A stretch of DNA of 64,000 nucleotides from Mycolicibacterium goodii (GCF_001187505.1 NZ_CP012150.1:2480001-2544000), one strand, 5' to 3'; counted from the first letter of the stretch, positions 36,573-44,752 are shown. Notes: a model not told the origin generated them from the sequence alone. Program-made: numbers and translations.

Positions 36573-37258
36573 GCGTTGCTCCGCTCAGTGAGGGATTCGG
36601 TGATCAGTTCCGCGAGTGCGGCGGGCCGGGACAGGAACGGCGAGTGCGAGGTGGGCAGCCGCACGACCTCGTCGGCATTGCGCGCGAACACTTCCTGTTT
36701 GGCGACCGGGATCGCGTTGTCGGCCTCGCAGACGATGTAGGTGCTCGGGATGACCTGCCACGCGGTGGTGGTGAGTTCCTGGTTCATCGAGGCGATGGAC
36801 TGGCGGCCGAGCATCGATACGGCACGCCGCGCGGTGACGTCGTCGACGTCGTTGTAGAAGGTGGTGCGCGGGGTGTCGACCTCGGTGTAGCCGTCGTGGC
36901 GGGTGACCCACGGCATCAGAACGCCGCCGTTGGTCGACAGCAGGGACTGCCCGGCCTGCAGTTGGAACGACGCGAGGTAGATGATGCGGCGGACGTTGGT
37001 GGCGTATCGCAGCCCCTGCGTGGTGGGGATGCCGCCGTACGAGTGCGCCAGGACCACCACGGGCCCGTCGATCGCCGCGGCCGCGGCGGCGATGACGGCG
37101 GCGTCGGTGTACATGTCCCCGAGCGCGGCCGGGTCGGTGCCGCTGCTGGTCAAGGCGACGGTGTGCACGTCGAATTCTGGAAGTTGTTCCACCAGAAGGC
37201 TGAAGTGCTCGGGACGGTGCCACGCACCGTGGACGATGAGCAGAGCGGGAAGTGTCAA
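36569..37258 (-). CDS. Alpha/beta-hydrolase
   Basis: A 229-residue alpha/beta-hydrolase. The oxyanion region is 'LLIVHGAWHRPEHF', the nucleophile elbow 'VVLAHSYGGIPTT' and a late His in 'LPTSHSPFLSRP'. It belongs to the small esterase/HNL-like group. TTG 37258 lies 1 nt after the oxidoreductase stop and is preceded by AAGGGG; no better start is available without losing the first strand. Coupled to its neighbours in the operon. Confidence 0.8.
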   Translation of the reverse strand: MTLPALLIVHGAWHRPEHFSLLVEQLPEFDVHTVALTSSGTDPAALGDMYTDAAVIAAAAAAIDGPVVVLAHSYGGIPTTQGLRYATNVRRIIYLASFQLQAGQSLLSTNGGVLMPWVTRHDGYTEVDTPRTTFYNDVDDVTARRAVSMLGRQSIASMNQELTTTAWQVIPSTYIVCEADNAIPVAKQEVFARNADEVVRLPTSHSPFLSRPAALAELITESLTERSNA

Positions 37259-37259
37259 G

Positions 37260-38192
37260 TCAGGACCCCTTGACGAGCTGGATGATCGCCTTGCCGCGCG
37301 GGCGGTGCGCCGGGGCGAACGCCTCCCTCGCGTCGGCGAGCGGGTACACCGTGCCGACCCGCGGGCGCAACCGGCCGTCGCGCAGCCTGCTTTCGAGTTC
37401 GACGAGGCCCGCCCGGTCGGGTTCGACGACGAAGAAGACGCCCCTGCCGTTGTCGGCCGGAATGCGCGGCGGTTCGACGATGCTGACGACCGTTCCGGTC
37501 GGACGCACCAAGGCCGCTGAACGGTAGAGGATCTGACCACCGATCACGTCCAGGACGAGATCGACCTCGCCGATGTCCTCGAGCCGGCCGTGGTCCAGGT
37601 CGACAAAGGCGTCTGCTCCCAGTCCCAGCACGTACTCGCGGTCGGCGGCCCGTCCCGTGCCGACCACGCGGGCGCCGGCCTCCTTGGCGAGTTGAACCGC
37701 GATCGATCCGACACCGCCCGCTGCGCCGTGGATCAGGGCGGTCTCACCGGGGCTGAGCCGGCCGTGGGTGAACAGGGCCTGCCATGCGGTGAGGCCCGAG
37801 ATCGGCAGGGCCGCGGCGGTGGCGTGGTCGATGGTGGCCGACAGCGGGGCGAGGTTGCGGGCCTCGACCGCGACGTACTCGGCCAGCGTGCCGTTGCGGC
37901 ACCAGTCGGTGAGCCCGAAAACCCGTTGTCCGACGGACAGTCCGGTGGTGCCGAACCCCAGTTCGGTGACCACACCGGAGACCTCGTGCCCGGGGATGGA
38001 CGGCGCCCGGTCACGTCCGGCACGGTCGGTCCACGTGCCCGGCCAGTCGAGCTCACCGGGTGTGAACGCCGCCGCGTGTACCGCGACGATGACGTCGTTC
38101 TCGGCGGCGTGTGGGTACGGCATATCTTCGAGGGTCAGGCCGTCGATGCCTGCCGCGCGCTGTCGCGCGGTGATCGCTTTCATCGTCCTCAT
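37260..38192 (-). CDS. NADP-dependent quinone oxidoreductase-like protein
   Basis: A ~310-residue MDR enzyme without zinc ligands. Motifs: 'APSIPGHEVSGVVTELG', 'AAALPISGLTAWQAL' and the cofactor loop 'ALIHGAAGGVGSIAVQLA'. Three starts are possible: GTG 38201 (overlapping the cupin stop as GTGA), ATG 38192 and ATG 38183; I list 38192. Third gene down from the MocR regulator. Confidence 0.82.
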   Translation of the reverse strand: MRTMKAITARQRAAGIDGLTLEDMPYPHAAENDVIVAVHAAAFTPGELDWPGTWTDRAGRDRAPSIPGHEVSGVVTELGFGTTGLSVGQRVFGLTDWCRNGTLAEYVAVEARNLAPLSATIDHATAAALPISGLTAWQALFTHGRLSPGETALIHGAAGGVGSIAVQLAKEAGARVVGTGRAADREYVLGLGADAFVDLDHGRLEDIGEVDLVLDVIGGQILYRSAALVRPTGTVVSIVEPPRIPADNGRGVFFVVEPDRAGLVELESRLRDGRLRPRVGTVYPLADAREAFAPAHRPRGKAIIQLVKGS

Positions 38193-38197
38193 CGCGG

Positions 38198-38608
38198 TCA
38201 CCGGGTGAACTGCCGGGCAGCGGGGTGGCGCAACGCATCTCGTTCCTCGATCTCGTGAGGTTCGAGCATGGTGATCATGTCGACACCCGGCGCGCACAGG
38301 CACACGGCGAGCAAGCGGGTCCAGGACGTGGCCTCCAGGTTGCGCATCTGGTAGTGGACCACGTCGCCACCGGGCTCCCAGAATGCCTCGCCCGCAATGA
38401 TTTCACGCGGCTCTTCACCTTCGAGTTCGAACAGCATGCGGCCTTCCAGTACATATCCGAAGACCGGACCGGAATGCCGGTGCGGGGCCACGCCGTCGTC
38501 GGCCGGCGGGATCTCCACCAACTGCGTCATCGCGTGAGCGCCCTGCGCTATCGGAGGCGGTGCGGCGCACAACAGATCGGACACTTTGACATTGCCTGAA
38601 TTCAACAT
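38198..38608 (-). CDS. Cupin-domain protein
   Basis: A 136-residue single-domain cupin: 'GVAPHRHSGPVFGYVLEGRM' and 'EAFWEPGGDVVHYQMRN' give the two cupin motifs with metal-binding His and Glu. Such proteins can be dioxygenases, isomerases or sensors. The start of a coupled operon with the oxidoreductase, hydrolase and HD genes; the MocR gene ends 78 bp upstream on the same strand. Confidence 0.8.
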   Translation of the reverse strand: MLNSGNVKVSDLLCAAPPPIAQGAHAMTQLVEIPPADDGVAPHRHSGPVFGYVLEGRMLFELEGEEPREIIAGEAFWEPGGDVVHYQMRNLEATSWTRLLAVCLCAPGVDMITMLEPHEIEERDALRHPAARQFTR

Positions 38609-38686
38609 GCTTCCACGCTAGGCGCGGATTCTCGGTTATCTGGGTCCACTTCGATGCCGCGAGCGGGGTCCAGTTCGCGGGTGATG

Positions 38687-40078
38687 TCAGGGCAGCAGCC
38701 GGACCACCGCGTCGAGCGCCGCCGACCATGCGCTGGGTGACGGAGCGGCGTAGCTGAACACCAAACCGTCACGGACACCGTCGAATTCGGGATGGCGGTA
38801 GCGGTCGAGGCCTTCGACGCCCAGCCGACGCCACGGCAGTTGATGGGCCAGCGCGCTGGCGTTGGCTCCGGCGATCTCGAGCATCACGTGCAGACCCGCG
38901 GGCAGACCGGCGACCGTGGTGGCGGGCGAGGCCCTTGCGACCGCGTCGACGAGTTGTTCTCGGCGACGCCGATACTGGGCGCGCATCGTGCGCAGATGCC
39001 GGTCGTAGGAACCGGAGTCGACGAACTCGGCCATCGCCAACTGATCGACGAAGCCCGAGGTCTCTTCCGTCTCACCTTTCTGCCGTAACACGGGGTCGAT
39101 GAGGCGGTCGGGCAACACCAGCCAGCCCAGCCGCAGGCCTGGGGCCAGTGACTTGCTGGCCGTCCCCAGATAGATGACGTGTGCCGGGTCGACGCCGTGC
39201 AGGGCGCCGACCGGGCTTCGGTCGTAACGGAATTCGCCGTCGTAATCATCTTCGATGATCACCCCGCCGGTGCGGCGCGCCCAGTCGACGACCGCGGCGC
39301 GGCGATCGGATTGCAGCGGTACGCCGAGCGGGAACTGGTGGCTCGGGGTGAGCAGCACCGCGCCGATGTCGGGCATGGTGTCGAGGACGGCCACGTCGGC
39401 GCCGTCGGCGTCCACCGCCAGCGGCGGGTGACGCAGTCCGGCGCGCGCCAGGGCCGCCCGTTGTGTGGGCAGGCCGTACGCCTCGACAGCCACTGCGGCC
39501 ACGCCGGTTTCCGCCAGCGCGCCCGCGACGAGGTTCAGCCCCTCCGCCGCGCCGCAGCACACGACGATGTTGCACGGCCGTGCGTGCACGCCGCGTGCGC
39601 GGGCCAGGTACTCGGCGAGGGCCCGCCGAAGCTCGGGGCGGCCCTGCGGGTCGGCGTAGCCGAACGCCTCCGACGGCGCGTTGCTCAGTGCCCGTTTGAC
39701 CGCGCGACTCCACGCCGTGCGCGGAAACGACGACAGGTCCGGATGCCCCGGCCGCAGATCGTGGTCCAGCCGGCGGGGTGCCCGCGGCCGCGCCGGCGGG
39801 GTGGTGGACCGGACCGCCTGGGCGGCGCGCTGCGAAACCGTGGTGTGCGACCCGTGTTGCGACGTCAGCCAGCCCTCGGCGATCAGCTCGGCGTAGGCGC
39901 GCGCGACCGTGTTGCGGGCGACGCCGAGGTCGGCCGCCAAGGCGCGGCTCGACGGAAGGCGGGTGCCCGAGACCAGGCGGCCTGACCGGATGGCGTCGCG
40001 GACGGCATCCATCAGGGCCTCACGGGTCCTGCCGGCCGGGCGGTCCAGGTGCAGATCCAGCCCAGCGATTCGGTCCAT
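38687..40078 (-). CDS. MocR/PdxR-type regulator (GntR HTH fused to aminotransferase domain)
   Basis: A 463-residue regulator. The first ~75 residues are a GntR winged helix ('SSRALAADLGVARNTVARAY'); the rest is a class I aminotransferase-like domain with the PLP Lys in 'YLGTASKSLAPGLRLGW' and 'IIEDDYDGEFRYDR'. PdxR members sense PLP and control vitamin B6 genes; others respond to amines or amino acids. No pdx gene is adjacent; the cupin operon is downstream on the same strand. Confidence 0.87.
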   Translation of the reverse strand: MDRIAGLDLHLDRPAGRTREALMDAVRDAIRSGRLVSGTRLPSSRALAADLGVARNTVARAYAELIAEGWLTSQHGSHTTVSQRAAQAVRSTTPPARPRAPRRLDHDLRPGHPDLSSFPRTAWSRAVKRALSNAPSEAFGYADPQGRPELRRALAEYLARARGVHARPCNIVVCCGAAEGLNLVAGALAETGVAAVAVEAYGLPTQRAALARAGLRHPPLAVDADGADVAVLDTMPDIGAVLLTPSHQFPLGVPLQSDRRAAVVDWARRTGGVIIEDDYDGEFRYDRSPVGALHGVDPAHVIYLGTASKSLAPGLRLGWLVLPDRLIDPVLRQKGETEETSGFVDQLAMAEFVDSGSYDRHLRTMRAQYRRRREQLVDAVARASPATTVAGLPAGLHVMLEIAGANASALAHQLPWRRLGVEGLDRYRHPEFDGVRDGLVFSYAAPSPSAWSAALDAVVRLLP

Positions 40079-40201
40079 GGCGTCTCCTTTGCTGCGATCT
40101 TGGGAAAACGCCGAACGGCATACGCATTATTGCAGCGGCGACGAGTGCACCCGACCCGCGCGCGGGGGATACACCGACACGACGGGAATCGCTTCGAAAA
40201 G

Positions 40202-40274
40202 TGCCCCCACCAGGGCTCGAACCTGGGACCTGCGGATTAAAAGTCCGTAGCTCTACCAACTGAGCTATAGGGGC
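40202..40274 (-). tRNA. tRNA-Lys (TTT)
   Basis: Minus strand, 73 nt. The acceptor stem pairs GCCCCTA with TGGGGGC; D-loop, T-arm GGTTCGAGCCC and an anticodon loop CTTTTAA with anticodon TTT are all present. CCA is not encoded. Confidence 0.95.
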
Positions 40275-40369
40275 GCGGAATGAAAGGATACTTGGTGTCT
40301 GCGGCGGTGTCTGCGGGCACCGTCGTCTCGGCGCGCCTCAACCACGCGCACGGTACCTGACCAGTCAAT

Positions 40370-40399
40370 TTGAGCATTTGGGCCTTCGTACCCTAAGCT
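40370..40399 (+). promoter_or_regulatory. Promoter of the tRNA Glu-Asp-Phe cluster
   Basis: TTGAGC (40370-40375) and TAAGCT (40394-40399) are separated by 18 nt, about 45 nt upstream of tRNA-Glu. Confidence 0.5.
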
Positions 40400-40451
40400 A
40401 TCCAAGCTCCCAACGGAAACGTTGCGAACGCCCCGGAGAGATTCGGATTAG

Positions 40452-40524
40452 GCCCCCATCGTCTAGTGGCCTAGGACGCCGCCCTTTCACGGCGGTAGCA
40501 CGGGTTCGAATCCCGTTGGGGGTA
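40452..40524 (+). tRNA. tRNA-Glu (TTC)
   Basis: 73 nt; acceptor stem GCCCCCA with TGGGGGT, anticodon TTC in the loop CTTTCAC, T-arm GGGTTCGAATCCC. First gene of the plus-strand tRNA cluster. CCA not encoded. Confidence 0.95.
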
Positions 40525-40559
40525 CGCAACGCGGAGACGCGGAGCACGCAGGAAAGCAA

Positions 40560-40633
40560 GGCCCTGTGGCGCAGTTGGTTAGCGCGCCGCCCTGTCACGG
40601 CGGAGGTCGCGGGTTCAAGTCCCGTCAGGGTCG
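40560..40633 (+). tRNA. tRNA-Asp (GTC)
   Basis: 74 nt to the discriminator G; acceptor GGCCCTG with CAGGGTC, anticodon GTC in the loop CTGTCAC, T-arm GGGTTCAAGTCCC. The next bases happen to be CCA (40634-40636), so the 3' end may be encoded. Confidence 0.95.
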
Positions 40634-40676
40634 CCAGCACGGCGAGGTAACGGTTCAGACCGAGCCGGTGCCTTCC

Positions 40677-40750
40677 GGCCAGGTAGCTCAGTTGGTACGA
40701 GCGTCCGCCTGAAAAGCGGAAGGTCGCCGGTTCGATCCCGGCCCTGGCCA
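40677..40750 (+). tRNA. tRNA-Phe (GAA)
   Basis: 74 nt; acceptor GGCCAGG with CCTGGCC, anticodon GAA in the loop CTGAAAA, T-arm CGGTTCGATCCCG. A terminator follows 8 nt later. Confidence 0.95.
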
Positions 40751-40757
40751 CCGAGAG

Positions 40758-40779
40758 AACCACCTGACGGGTGGTTTTT
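40758..40779 (+). terminator. Rho-independent terminator of the tRNA cluster
   Basis: AACCACC, loop TGAC, then GGGTGGTT followed by TTT: a classical stem with a T-run, just after tRNA-Phe. Confidence 0.85.
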
Positions 40780-40795
40780 CTGGTATCTGGGCAGA

Positions 40796-40912
40796 GTTGT
40801 GATCGCCTCCGAGATCAGTATCGCCGCCGGGTTTTCCAGCCTGAGCCACTTCGCAACTACCTTCAAGAAGCGCGTCGGGGTCACCCCCACCGTGTACCGC
40901 AACGAGGGCTGA
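40796..40912 (+). pseudogene. AraC-family regulator remnant (C-terminal HTH only)
   Basis: The reading frame 'VIASEISIAAGFSSLSHFAT' continuing 'TFKKRVGVTPTVYRNEG' and TGA is the second helix-turn-helix of an AraC/XylS regulator ('GFSSLSHF', 'GVTPTVYR'). About 37 codons remain; everything upstream (the tRNA terminator) is unrelated, so the 5' part was lost. Position directly after a tRNA cluster fits a past integration or deletion. Confidence 0.75.
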
Positions 40913-40981
40913 TCACGCCGTGACGAGCCTGGGGCCTACTCCTCGGTGGCGGAATCCTCCTCGGTGACGGGATCAGCCGTT

Positions 40982-41470
40982 CTATTCCACCACGAAATAG
41001 AACGGGTTCCAGTAGCCCATGTCGGCGATGGCGATCACGCCGATCTTGCGAGTCGTTGCCTGCCGTCCTGCGCACTGCTGCTCGACGGTCATTTCAAACC
41101 GATATGTCGATCTCTGACCCGACAAACCTGGCACGTCCTGATCCGTCTGTTCTCCGCGATCTTCGACCGAATCAAGGTCGTAACGACACCCTGGTGCAGG
41201 CATAGCCGACTCAACAGCGACCTTCTGCATGGACAGCTGCTTACCGTAGATGCGATGAATGGGAACCTCGTCGGCGTTGTGAGTGTTCAACCCAGCTACG
41301 AGTCGGTCTGCCCATTCGCGCTGTTTGTCGGGACCGTAGTATCCCATCGACAGACCGTCATCGTTTGACGGTAGGGTCAGATACCATGCGATGATTCCCG
41401 CCGTCGCAGCGACGCACATCACCAAAACCGTCGCGCGACGGTGCGCCTTCAGCCAGCCCATGCCGATCAT
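40982..41470 (-). CDS. Membrane-anchored exported protein, unknown
   Basis: A 162-residue protein with a short basic N-terminus, one hydrophobic segment ('ATVLVMCVAATAGIIAWYL') and an extracytoplasmic domain with two Cys ('APGCRYDLDSV', 'VEQQCAGRQ'). No family recognised. It overlaps the amidase gene (ATGA) and is the last gene of a three-gene operon, so it may act as an anchor, chaperone or immunity-type partner of the amidase; that is inference. Confidence 0.7.
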   Translation of the reverse strand: MIGMGWLKAHRRATVLVMCVAATAGIIAWYLTLPSNDDGLSMGYYGPDKQREWADRLVAGLNTHNADEVPIHRIYGKQLSMQKVAVESAMPAPGCRYDLDSVEDRGEQTDQDVPGLSGQRSTYRFEMTVEQQCAGRQATTRKIGVIAIADMGYWNPFYFVVE

Positions 41471-42687
41471 TCTCCTGGGTATCGCAGCCGAACGAACTCG
41501 GCTTGAGCGGGCGCGCGAGTGTACTCACCCGAATCGGGCATCCAGTCGTCGTGTAGCTTGATTCCCCCCGAATGCTGGTCGATCACGTCGGTGAGAACGC
41601 CGTCAACCATGGCTTGTCCGACGTACACCGAAACATGGTTGATTTCGCCGTCGGCGTCCTTGTAGTAGATCAAGTCACCGGGCAACAGCCCTGCCTTCGA
41701 TGGTGCGAGCGGATCTAATCCTGCCCTACTCGGAGTGGGAACCACTGCTGCGATCTCTCCGCGACCGGAATGTTGGGTGACGAAGTTGTGGTTCTCTTTC
41801 GCCAGCGTCCATGACTTCGAGGAGGCGTTGCCCGGAAACACCAGCCCGTCATTTTGGTAGTACCAGTCGTCGCCGTCACCGCGACGCCAGTCATCTAATC
41901 CGTTACCCACATCATCGAAGCCTCCAGCACGCATCACCTGCGAAACAAAGTTGGTGCAGTCCACACCGCCACCACCGAGCGCCTCATACTCGGGGTTGTA
42001 GCCGTCAGCCCACTTCTCGGCGTACTCCACAGCGGCGCGCCTGCTCTCGGAGAGCTTCGGTCCTGCAATCAGTGGAGGCGGTGATTCTTTCGTCGTCTCA
42101 TTGTCCACCAGCCGTATCGTCGGGTCGCCCTGATCGCCGCCGCCCTGGCTTTCGAACCGGATGCCTTGCAGCTCAGCGGCTTTCGCTTGGAGCTGTTGTG
42201 CGACGAGAGTGTCGGTGGCGACGAGTTGCTCGGCGCGCCAACAGATGGACTCGGCATGCTCAGCGGCGGCGGTCATGCGGGCGGCAGCGGTCGTCAGGTC
42301 AATACGGCGAGCGTCGGTGACCTTAAGGTCTTCACTCACCCTGAAACCGTCACCTTCGGCATCGGCGATGGCGTTGAGCACCTGCCTGCGAGCCCACTGG
42401 ATGTCCCGGCTGCCCTCCTCGGCGACAGCGGCAGCTTCCCGCTGCACCTCGCTGTGCCTTTGCACGACCGTCATGTCAGCGCTCACCCGAACGAAGGCGG
42501 CGTCCGCGGCTTCTCCGCTCCAGGTGCCACCGGCAGGAGTCACGATGTTGTGCCGGTGTTGCTCAAACGCCGACTCGGAGTCGTTCGCCCATTCCCGCCA
42601 CCGGGCAGCGGCGGCATCGAGATAGGAGGTGTCCCAGCCTTCGACCGCTGTACGGCTGGGAACCACCGATGTAGCCGCAGGGGTCAC
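41467..42687 (-). CDS. ESX-associated protein with C-terminal amidase (Amidase_6-like) domain
   Basis: A 406-residue protein. Residues 1-~190 are helical and WXG100-like ('WREWANDSESAFEQHRHNI', 'GGTWSGEAADAAFVRVSADM'); the C-terminal ~190 residues resemble putative amidases: 'YNPEYEALGGGGVDCTNFVS' holds the likely catalytic Cys and 'GEINHVSVYVG' the His. The region has no signal peptide, which fits type VII (ESX) export. GTG 42687 overlaps the stop of the previous gene by 4 nt. Predicted to cut peptidoglycan or a related amide. Confidence 0.75.
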   Translation of the reverse strand: MTPAATSVVPSRTAVEGWDTSYLDAAAARWREWANDSESAFEQHRHNIVTPAGGTWSGEAADAAFVRVSADMTVVQRHSEVQREAAAVAEEGSRDIQWARRQVLNAIADAEGDGFRVSEDLKVTDARRIDLTTAAARMTAAAEHAESICWRAEQLVATDTLVAQQLQAKAAELQGIRFESQGGGDQGDPTIRLVDNETTKESPPPLIAGPKLSESRRAAVEYAEKWADGYNPEYEALGGGGVDCTNFVSQVMRAGGFDDVGNGLDDWRRGDGDDWYYQNDGLVFPGNASSKSWTLAKENHNFVTQHSGRGEIAAVVPTPSRAGLDPLAPSKAGLLPGDLIYYKDADGEINHVSVYVGQAMVDGVLTDVIDQHSGGIKLHDDWMPDSGEYTRAPAQAEFVRLRYPGE

Positions 42688-42962
42688 ACCGTCACCGAAA
42701 TAGCGTTCGCGTTGCCTTCGTCGGTGGTGTTGAAGTCCGTCGCCGCCGATGCCATGGCTTCCGCTTGCACAGCAACCCGCGTCGCCTGCTGGCGACGCGC
42801 CGACGAGCACGCGGCGTCAACGGCTGCCATACCGGCAGCACTGGGGTGTGAGACCGCCGCTGTGTTGGGAACCGCACTGGTCATCAGTCCAGCAGAGATT
42901 TCCGCACTACGGGCAGCCGCCGCTCTCAAGCCCCCTATGTCAACATCCAGAATGCTCAACAC
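42684..42962 (-). CDS. Small EspC/WXG100-like type VII secretion protein
   Basis: A 92-residue Ala/Ser-rich helical protein ('MLSILDVDIGGLRAAAARSA', 'AAVDAACSSARRQQATRVAV') of the size and pattern of EspC/DUF2580-type ESX proteins. It precedes the amidase gene and is coupled to it, like the small partner usually co-secreted with ESX substrates. The start is GTG 42962 or TTG 42959 (GGAGGGGG upstream). Confidence 0.65.
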   Translation of the reverse strand: MLSILDVDIGGLRAAAARSAEISAGLMTSAVPNTAAVSHPSAAGMAAVDAACSSARRQQATRVAVQAEAMASAATDFNTTDEGNANAISVTV

Positions 42963-43280
42963 ACCCCCTCCAGCAATGTCCTGTCGGCAGGATAACGCAG
43001 CCGCACGGTGCTGATCATCGCCAAAGTTTCGGCTGGACAGGCAGGGGTTGGTGGCTGTCGCGGTGTGACCGTTGGCGGCTCCGCCAAGCTGGCTCCCCGG
43101 ACCCGACCAACCATGGTGTAATGCTGCACTCGCGCGATGTTATGTCGCCGGGAGGTGGCGCTGATCCGCGACAGAGAGCCAAAACTGCGTCGTTGGGGGC
43201 GCCAGCTGCGCCCCCGGGAACTTACGGTTGTGCAAATTACGTCCGCAGCGGGTACTCCTCCCATGTTTGGGGAGGTCATC
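42963..43280. other. 318-bp intergenic region, no gene recognised
   Basis: Divergent region between the ESX-like operon and a small membrane protein gene. No convincing ORF was found. GGGTAC at 43250-43255 matches a SigF -10 box, with only a weak -35 (GTGC at 43230, spacing 16), and would serve the gene at 43281. Confidence 0.5.
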
Positions 43281-43487
43281 ATGCGAGTTCTGAACGGACT
43301 GCTCGGCGTGGTGTTGGGAATTCTCGGAGCGGTACTCGGCGTCGTCCTCGGTGTCGTCGCGGCGTTGGTGTGGCTGGTCGGCATCGTGTTGTGCGCGACG
43401 ATTCTTCTGCTGCCGCTCGGAATCCCCGTGACGAAACTGGGCAGCCGCCTGTTCCAGTTGGCCGGCGATCTGATGCATCTGGGCTGA
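43281..43487 (+). CDS. 68-residue membrane protein, paralogue of the gene at 44766
   Basis: Two long hydrophobic segments: 'LLGVVLGILGAVLGVVLGVV' and 'VWLVGIVLCATILLLPLGIP', followed by a short amphipathic tail. The motif 'LLPLGIP' recurs in the neighbouring paralogue. ATG 43281 has GGGGAGG 5 nt upstream; the longer frame upstream is non-coding. A SigF-like -10 precedes it. Probably a stress-induced membrane protein. Confidence 0.75.
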   Translation: MRVLNGLLGVVLGILGAVLGVVLGVVAALVWLVGIVLCATILLLPLGIPVTKLGSRLFQLAGDLMHLG

Positions 43488-43502
43488 GGATCACTCGGAC
43501 GA

Positions 43503-44174
43503 TCATTCGGACGCGGCACGGACCGCCACGATCACCGCGACGACGAGCAACGCCAGCAGCAGTACCACGGCGAGCACCGGCAGAAGCAGGATCGCGACCA
43601 GGGCCGCCAGGAACAGAAGCACCTTCGTTTCCGCGCTCAACCCGGACCACAGCCCTTTGATCGCGGCCCAGATCGGATTCTTGCCGGACAGCACCGCACG
43701 GATGGCCTCGATCACGGCTCGCCAACGGGCACTTCCGATTTCGACCGCATCGAAGAGGCGGTCCATCCATTGCCCGAGCTGCTTCGTCAGCGCCCGACTG
43801 CGGTCGCGCACCGCATCCAGCAGGCGGCGAACCTGCGCCTTGACCCAATCGATGGACCGCTCGAAGATCGAGCCCTGCTCATCGGATTCGACTGAGTCGA
43901 GGTGCGGTTTGGGCCTTGGCCGTGGTGGGGTTCGCCGCCGATCAGCCGGGGCTCTGCTTGGGGCGGCGCTCGTCGACGCGCGGCGACGTGGGGCCGCGCT
44001 CGTCGACGCGCGGCGACGCGGGGCACTGCGGCTGCGCGGTGGCGGTGCCTCGTCCGCGTCGTGGACCGGTCTCGCCGCCCGCCGGGGCTTCGACTCTGCG
44101 GGCGGCGTCGCGCGCCGTTTGGTGGCTGTCCTGCGTTCGCCGGTCCGGCGTCGCGAGTCTTCGCGGGAAGTCAT
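43503..44174 (-). CDS. Arg/Ser/Pro-rich protein with C-terminal membrane hairpin
   Basis: A 223-residue protein. The first ~95 residues are disordered and strongly basic with a 10-residue tandem repeat RRRASTSAAP twice (30-bp DNA repeat, 43964-44023). A helical middle ('IDWVKAQVRRLLDAVRDRSR') is followed by two transmembrane segments ('VLLFLAALVAILLLPVLAVV'). Last gene of the CsbD operon, 40 nt after its neighbour. Function unknown; the basic tail could bind nucleic acid or acidic proteins. Confidence 0.65.
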   Translation of the reverse strand: MTSREDSRRRTGERRTATKRRATPPAESKPRRAARPVHDADEAPPPRSRSAPRRRASTSAAPRRRASTSAAPSRAPADRRRTPPRPRPKPHLDSVESDEQGSIFERSIDWVKAQVRRLLDAVRDRSRALTKQLGQWMDRLFDAVEIGSARWRAVIEAIRAVLSGKNPIWAAIKGLWSGLSAETKVLLFLAALVAILLLPVLAVVLLLALLVVAVIVAVRAASE

Positions 44175-44214
44175 ACGCGCTCAACGCCTTCCGGTGTCAT
44201 GGATCGGTGGGAAG

Positions 44215-44505
44215 TCACCGACGTCGCCAGAGGACGGCACTGACGATGACGGCCACGCCGACCACCAACAGCATCGCCTCGCGGGCTCGGAGGATGCCGA
44301 TTGCCCGGGCGAGGACTCGGTCAACCGCGGACCGGGCGGCGTCGATGCTCTCCAAAGCGTCGGCGGCGACCGTGTCCGGAGCGTCGATGACTGCGTGCGT
44401 CGCCTCGGCGCCTCGATCACCGACGTCTTCGATGGTCCCGCCGAGGCTCTGCGTTGTCTGCTGGACGGCCTTGTCGAGACCGTCCTTGTCCTCGGGCCCG
44501 GTCAC
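44215..44505 (-). CDS. Small tail-anchored membrane protein
   Basis: A 96-residue protein: an acidic helical region of ~75 residues ('DKAVQQTTQSLGGTIEDVGD') and one C-terminal transmembrane helix ('AMLLVVGVAVIVSAVLWRRR') with basic end. GTG 44505 overlaps the CsbD stop (GTGA). Similar small stress proteins occur beside CsbD-like genes. Function unknown. Confidence 0.7.
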   Translation of the reverse strand: MTGPEDKDGLDKAVQQTTQSLGGTIEDVGDRGAEATHAVIDAPDTVAADALESIDAARSAVDRVLARAIGILRAREAMLLVVGVAVIVSAVLWRRR

Positions 44506-44717
44506 GGGGTTTTCCCTCCCGGCCCGGCTCCGCGATGGTGCACGAGTTTGTCGAAAGTGTCCTTGACCTTCTCGCCGGCGTCGTGCAGGTGCGCCTTTGC
44601 CTGGCCGGCGTGACCGTGACGCTCAGTACTCCTGTGGCCCGTAGCTTTACCGGCTGCCTCTTTGGCTTGGCCGATGAGATGCTGGGCCTTGTTCTTCGCC
44701 TTATCCATACCGCTCAT
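44502..44717 (-). CDS. CsbD-like general stress protein
   Basis: A 71-residue hydrophilic helical protein: 'MDKAKNKAQHLIGQAKEAAG' matches the CsbD family signature, then 'HAGQAKAHLHDAGEKVKDTF'. CsbD proteins are induced by general stress sigma factors in many bacteria. ATG 44717 was chosen because a SigF-type promoter lies just upstream and would put transcription start near this ATG; the frame runs 10 codons further through the promoter. Confidence 0.8.
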   Translation of the reverse strand: MSGMDKAKNKAQHLIGQAKEAAGKATGHRSTERHGHAGQAKAHLHDAGEKVKDTFDKLVHHRGAGPGGKTP

Positions 44718-44726
44718 GGGGCCGGA

Positions 44727-44752
44727 ATACCCTGACGTGATCGTCAAAAAAC
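44727..44752 (-). promoter_or_regulatory. SigF promoter of the CsbD operon
   Basis: On the minus strand GTTT (44749-44752), 16 nt, GGGTAT (44727-44732). This matches the published mycobacterial SigF consensus GTTT-N15-17-GGGTA exactly. The ATG is 9 nt past the -10 box. Confidence 0.8.

Noticed and set aside
43250..43255. Calling a full SigF promoter for the 43281 gene
   Set aside because: The -10 GGGTAC is good, but the best -35 at correct spacing is only GTGC, so it is noted as possible and not listed as a firm promoter.
43964..44023. 30-bp tandem repeat as a CRISPR or VNTR locus
   Set aside because: Only two copies, in frame inside a coding region, encoding RRRASTSAAP twice; no spacers.
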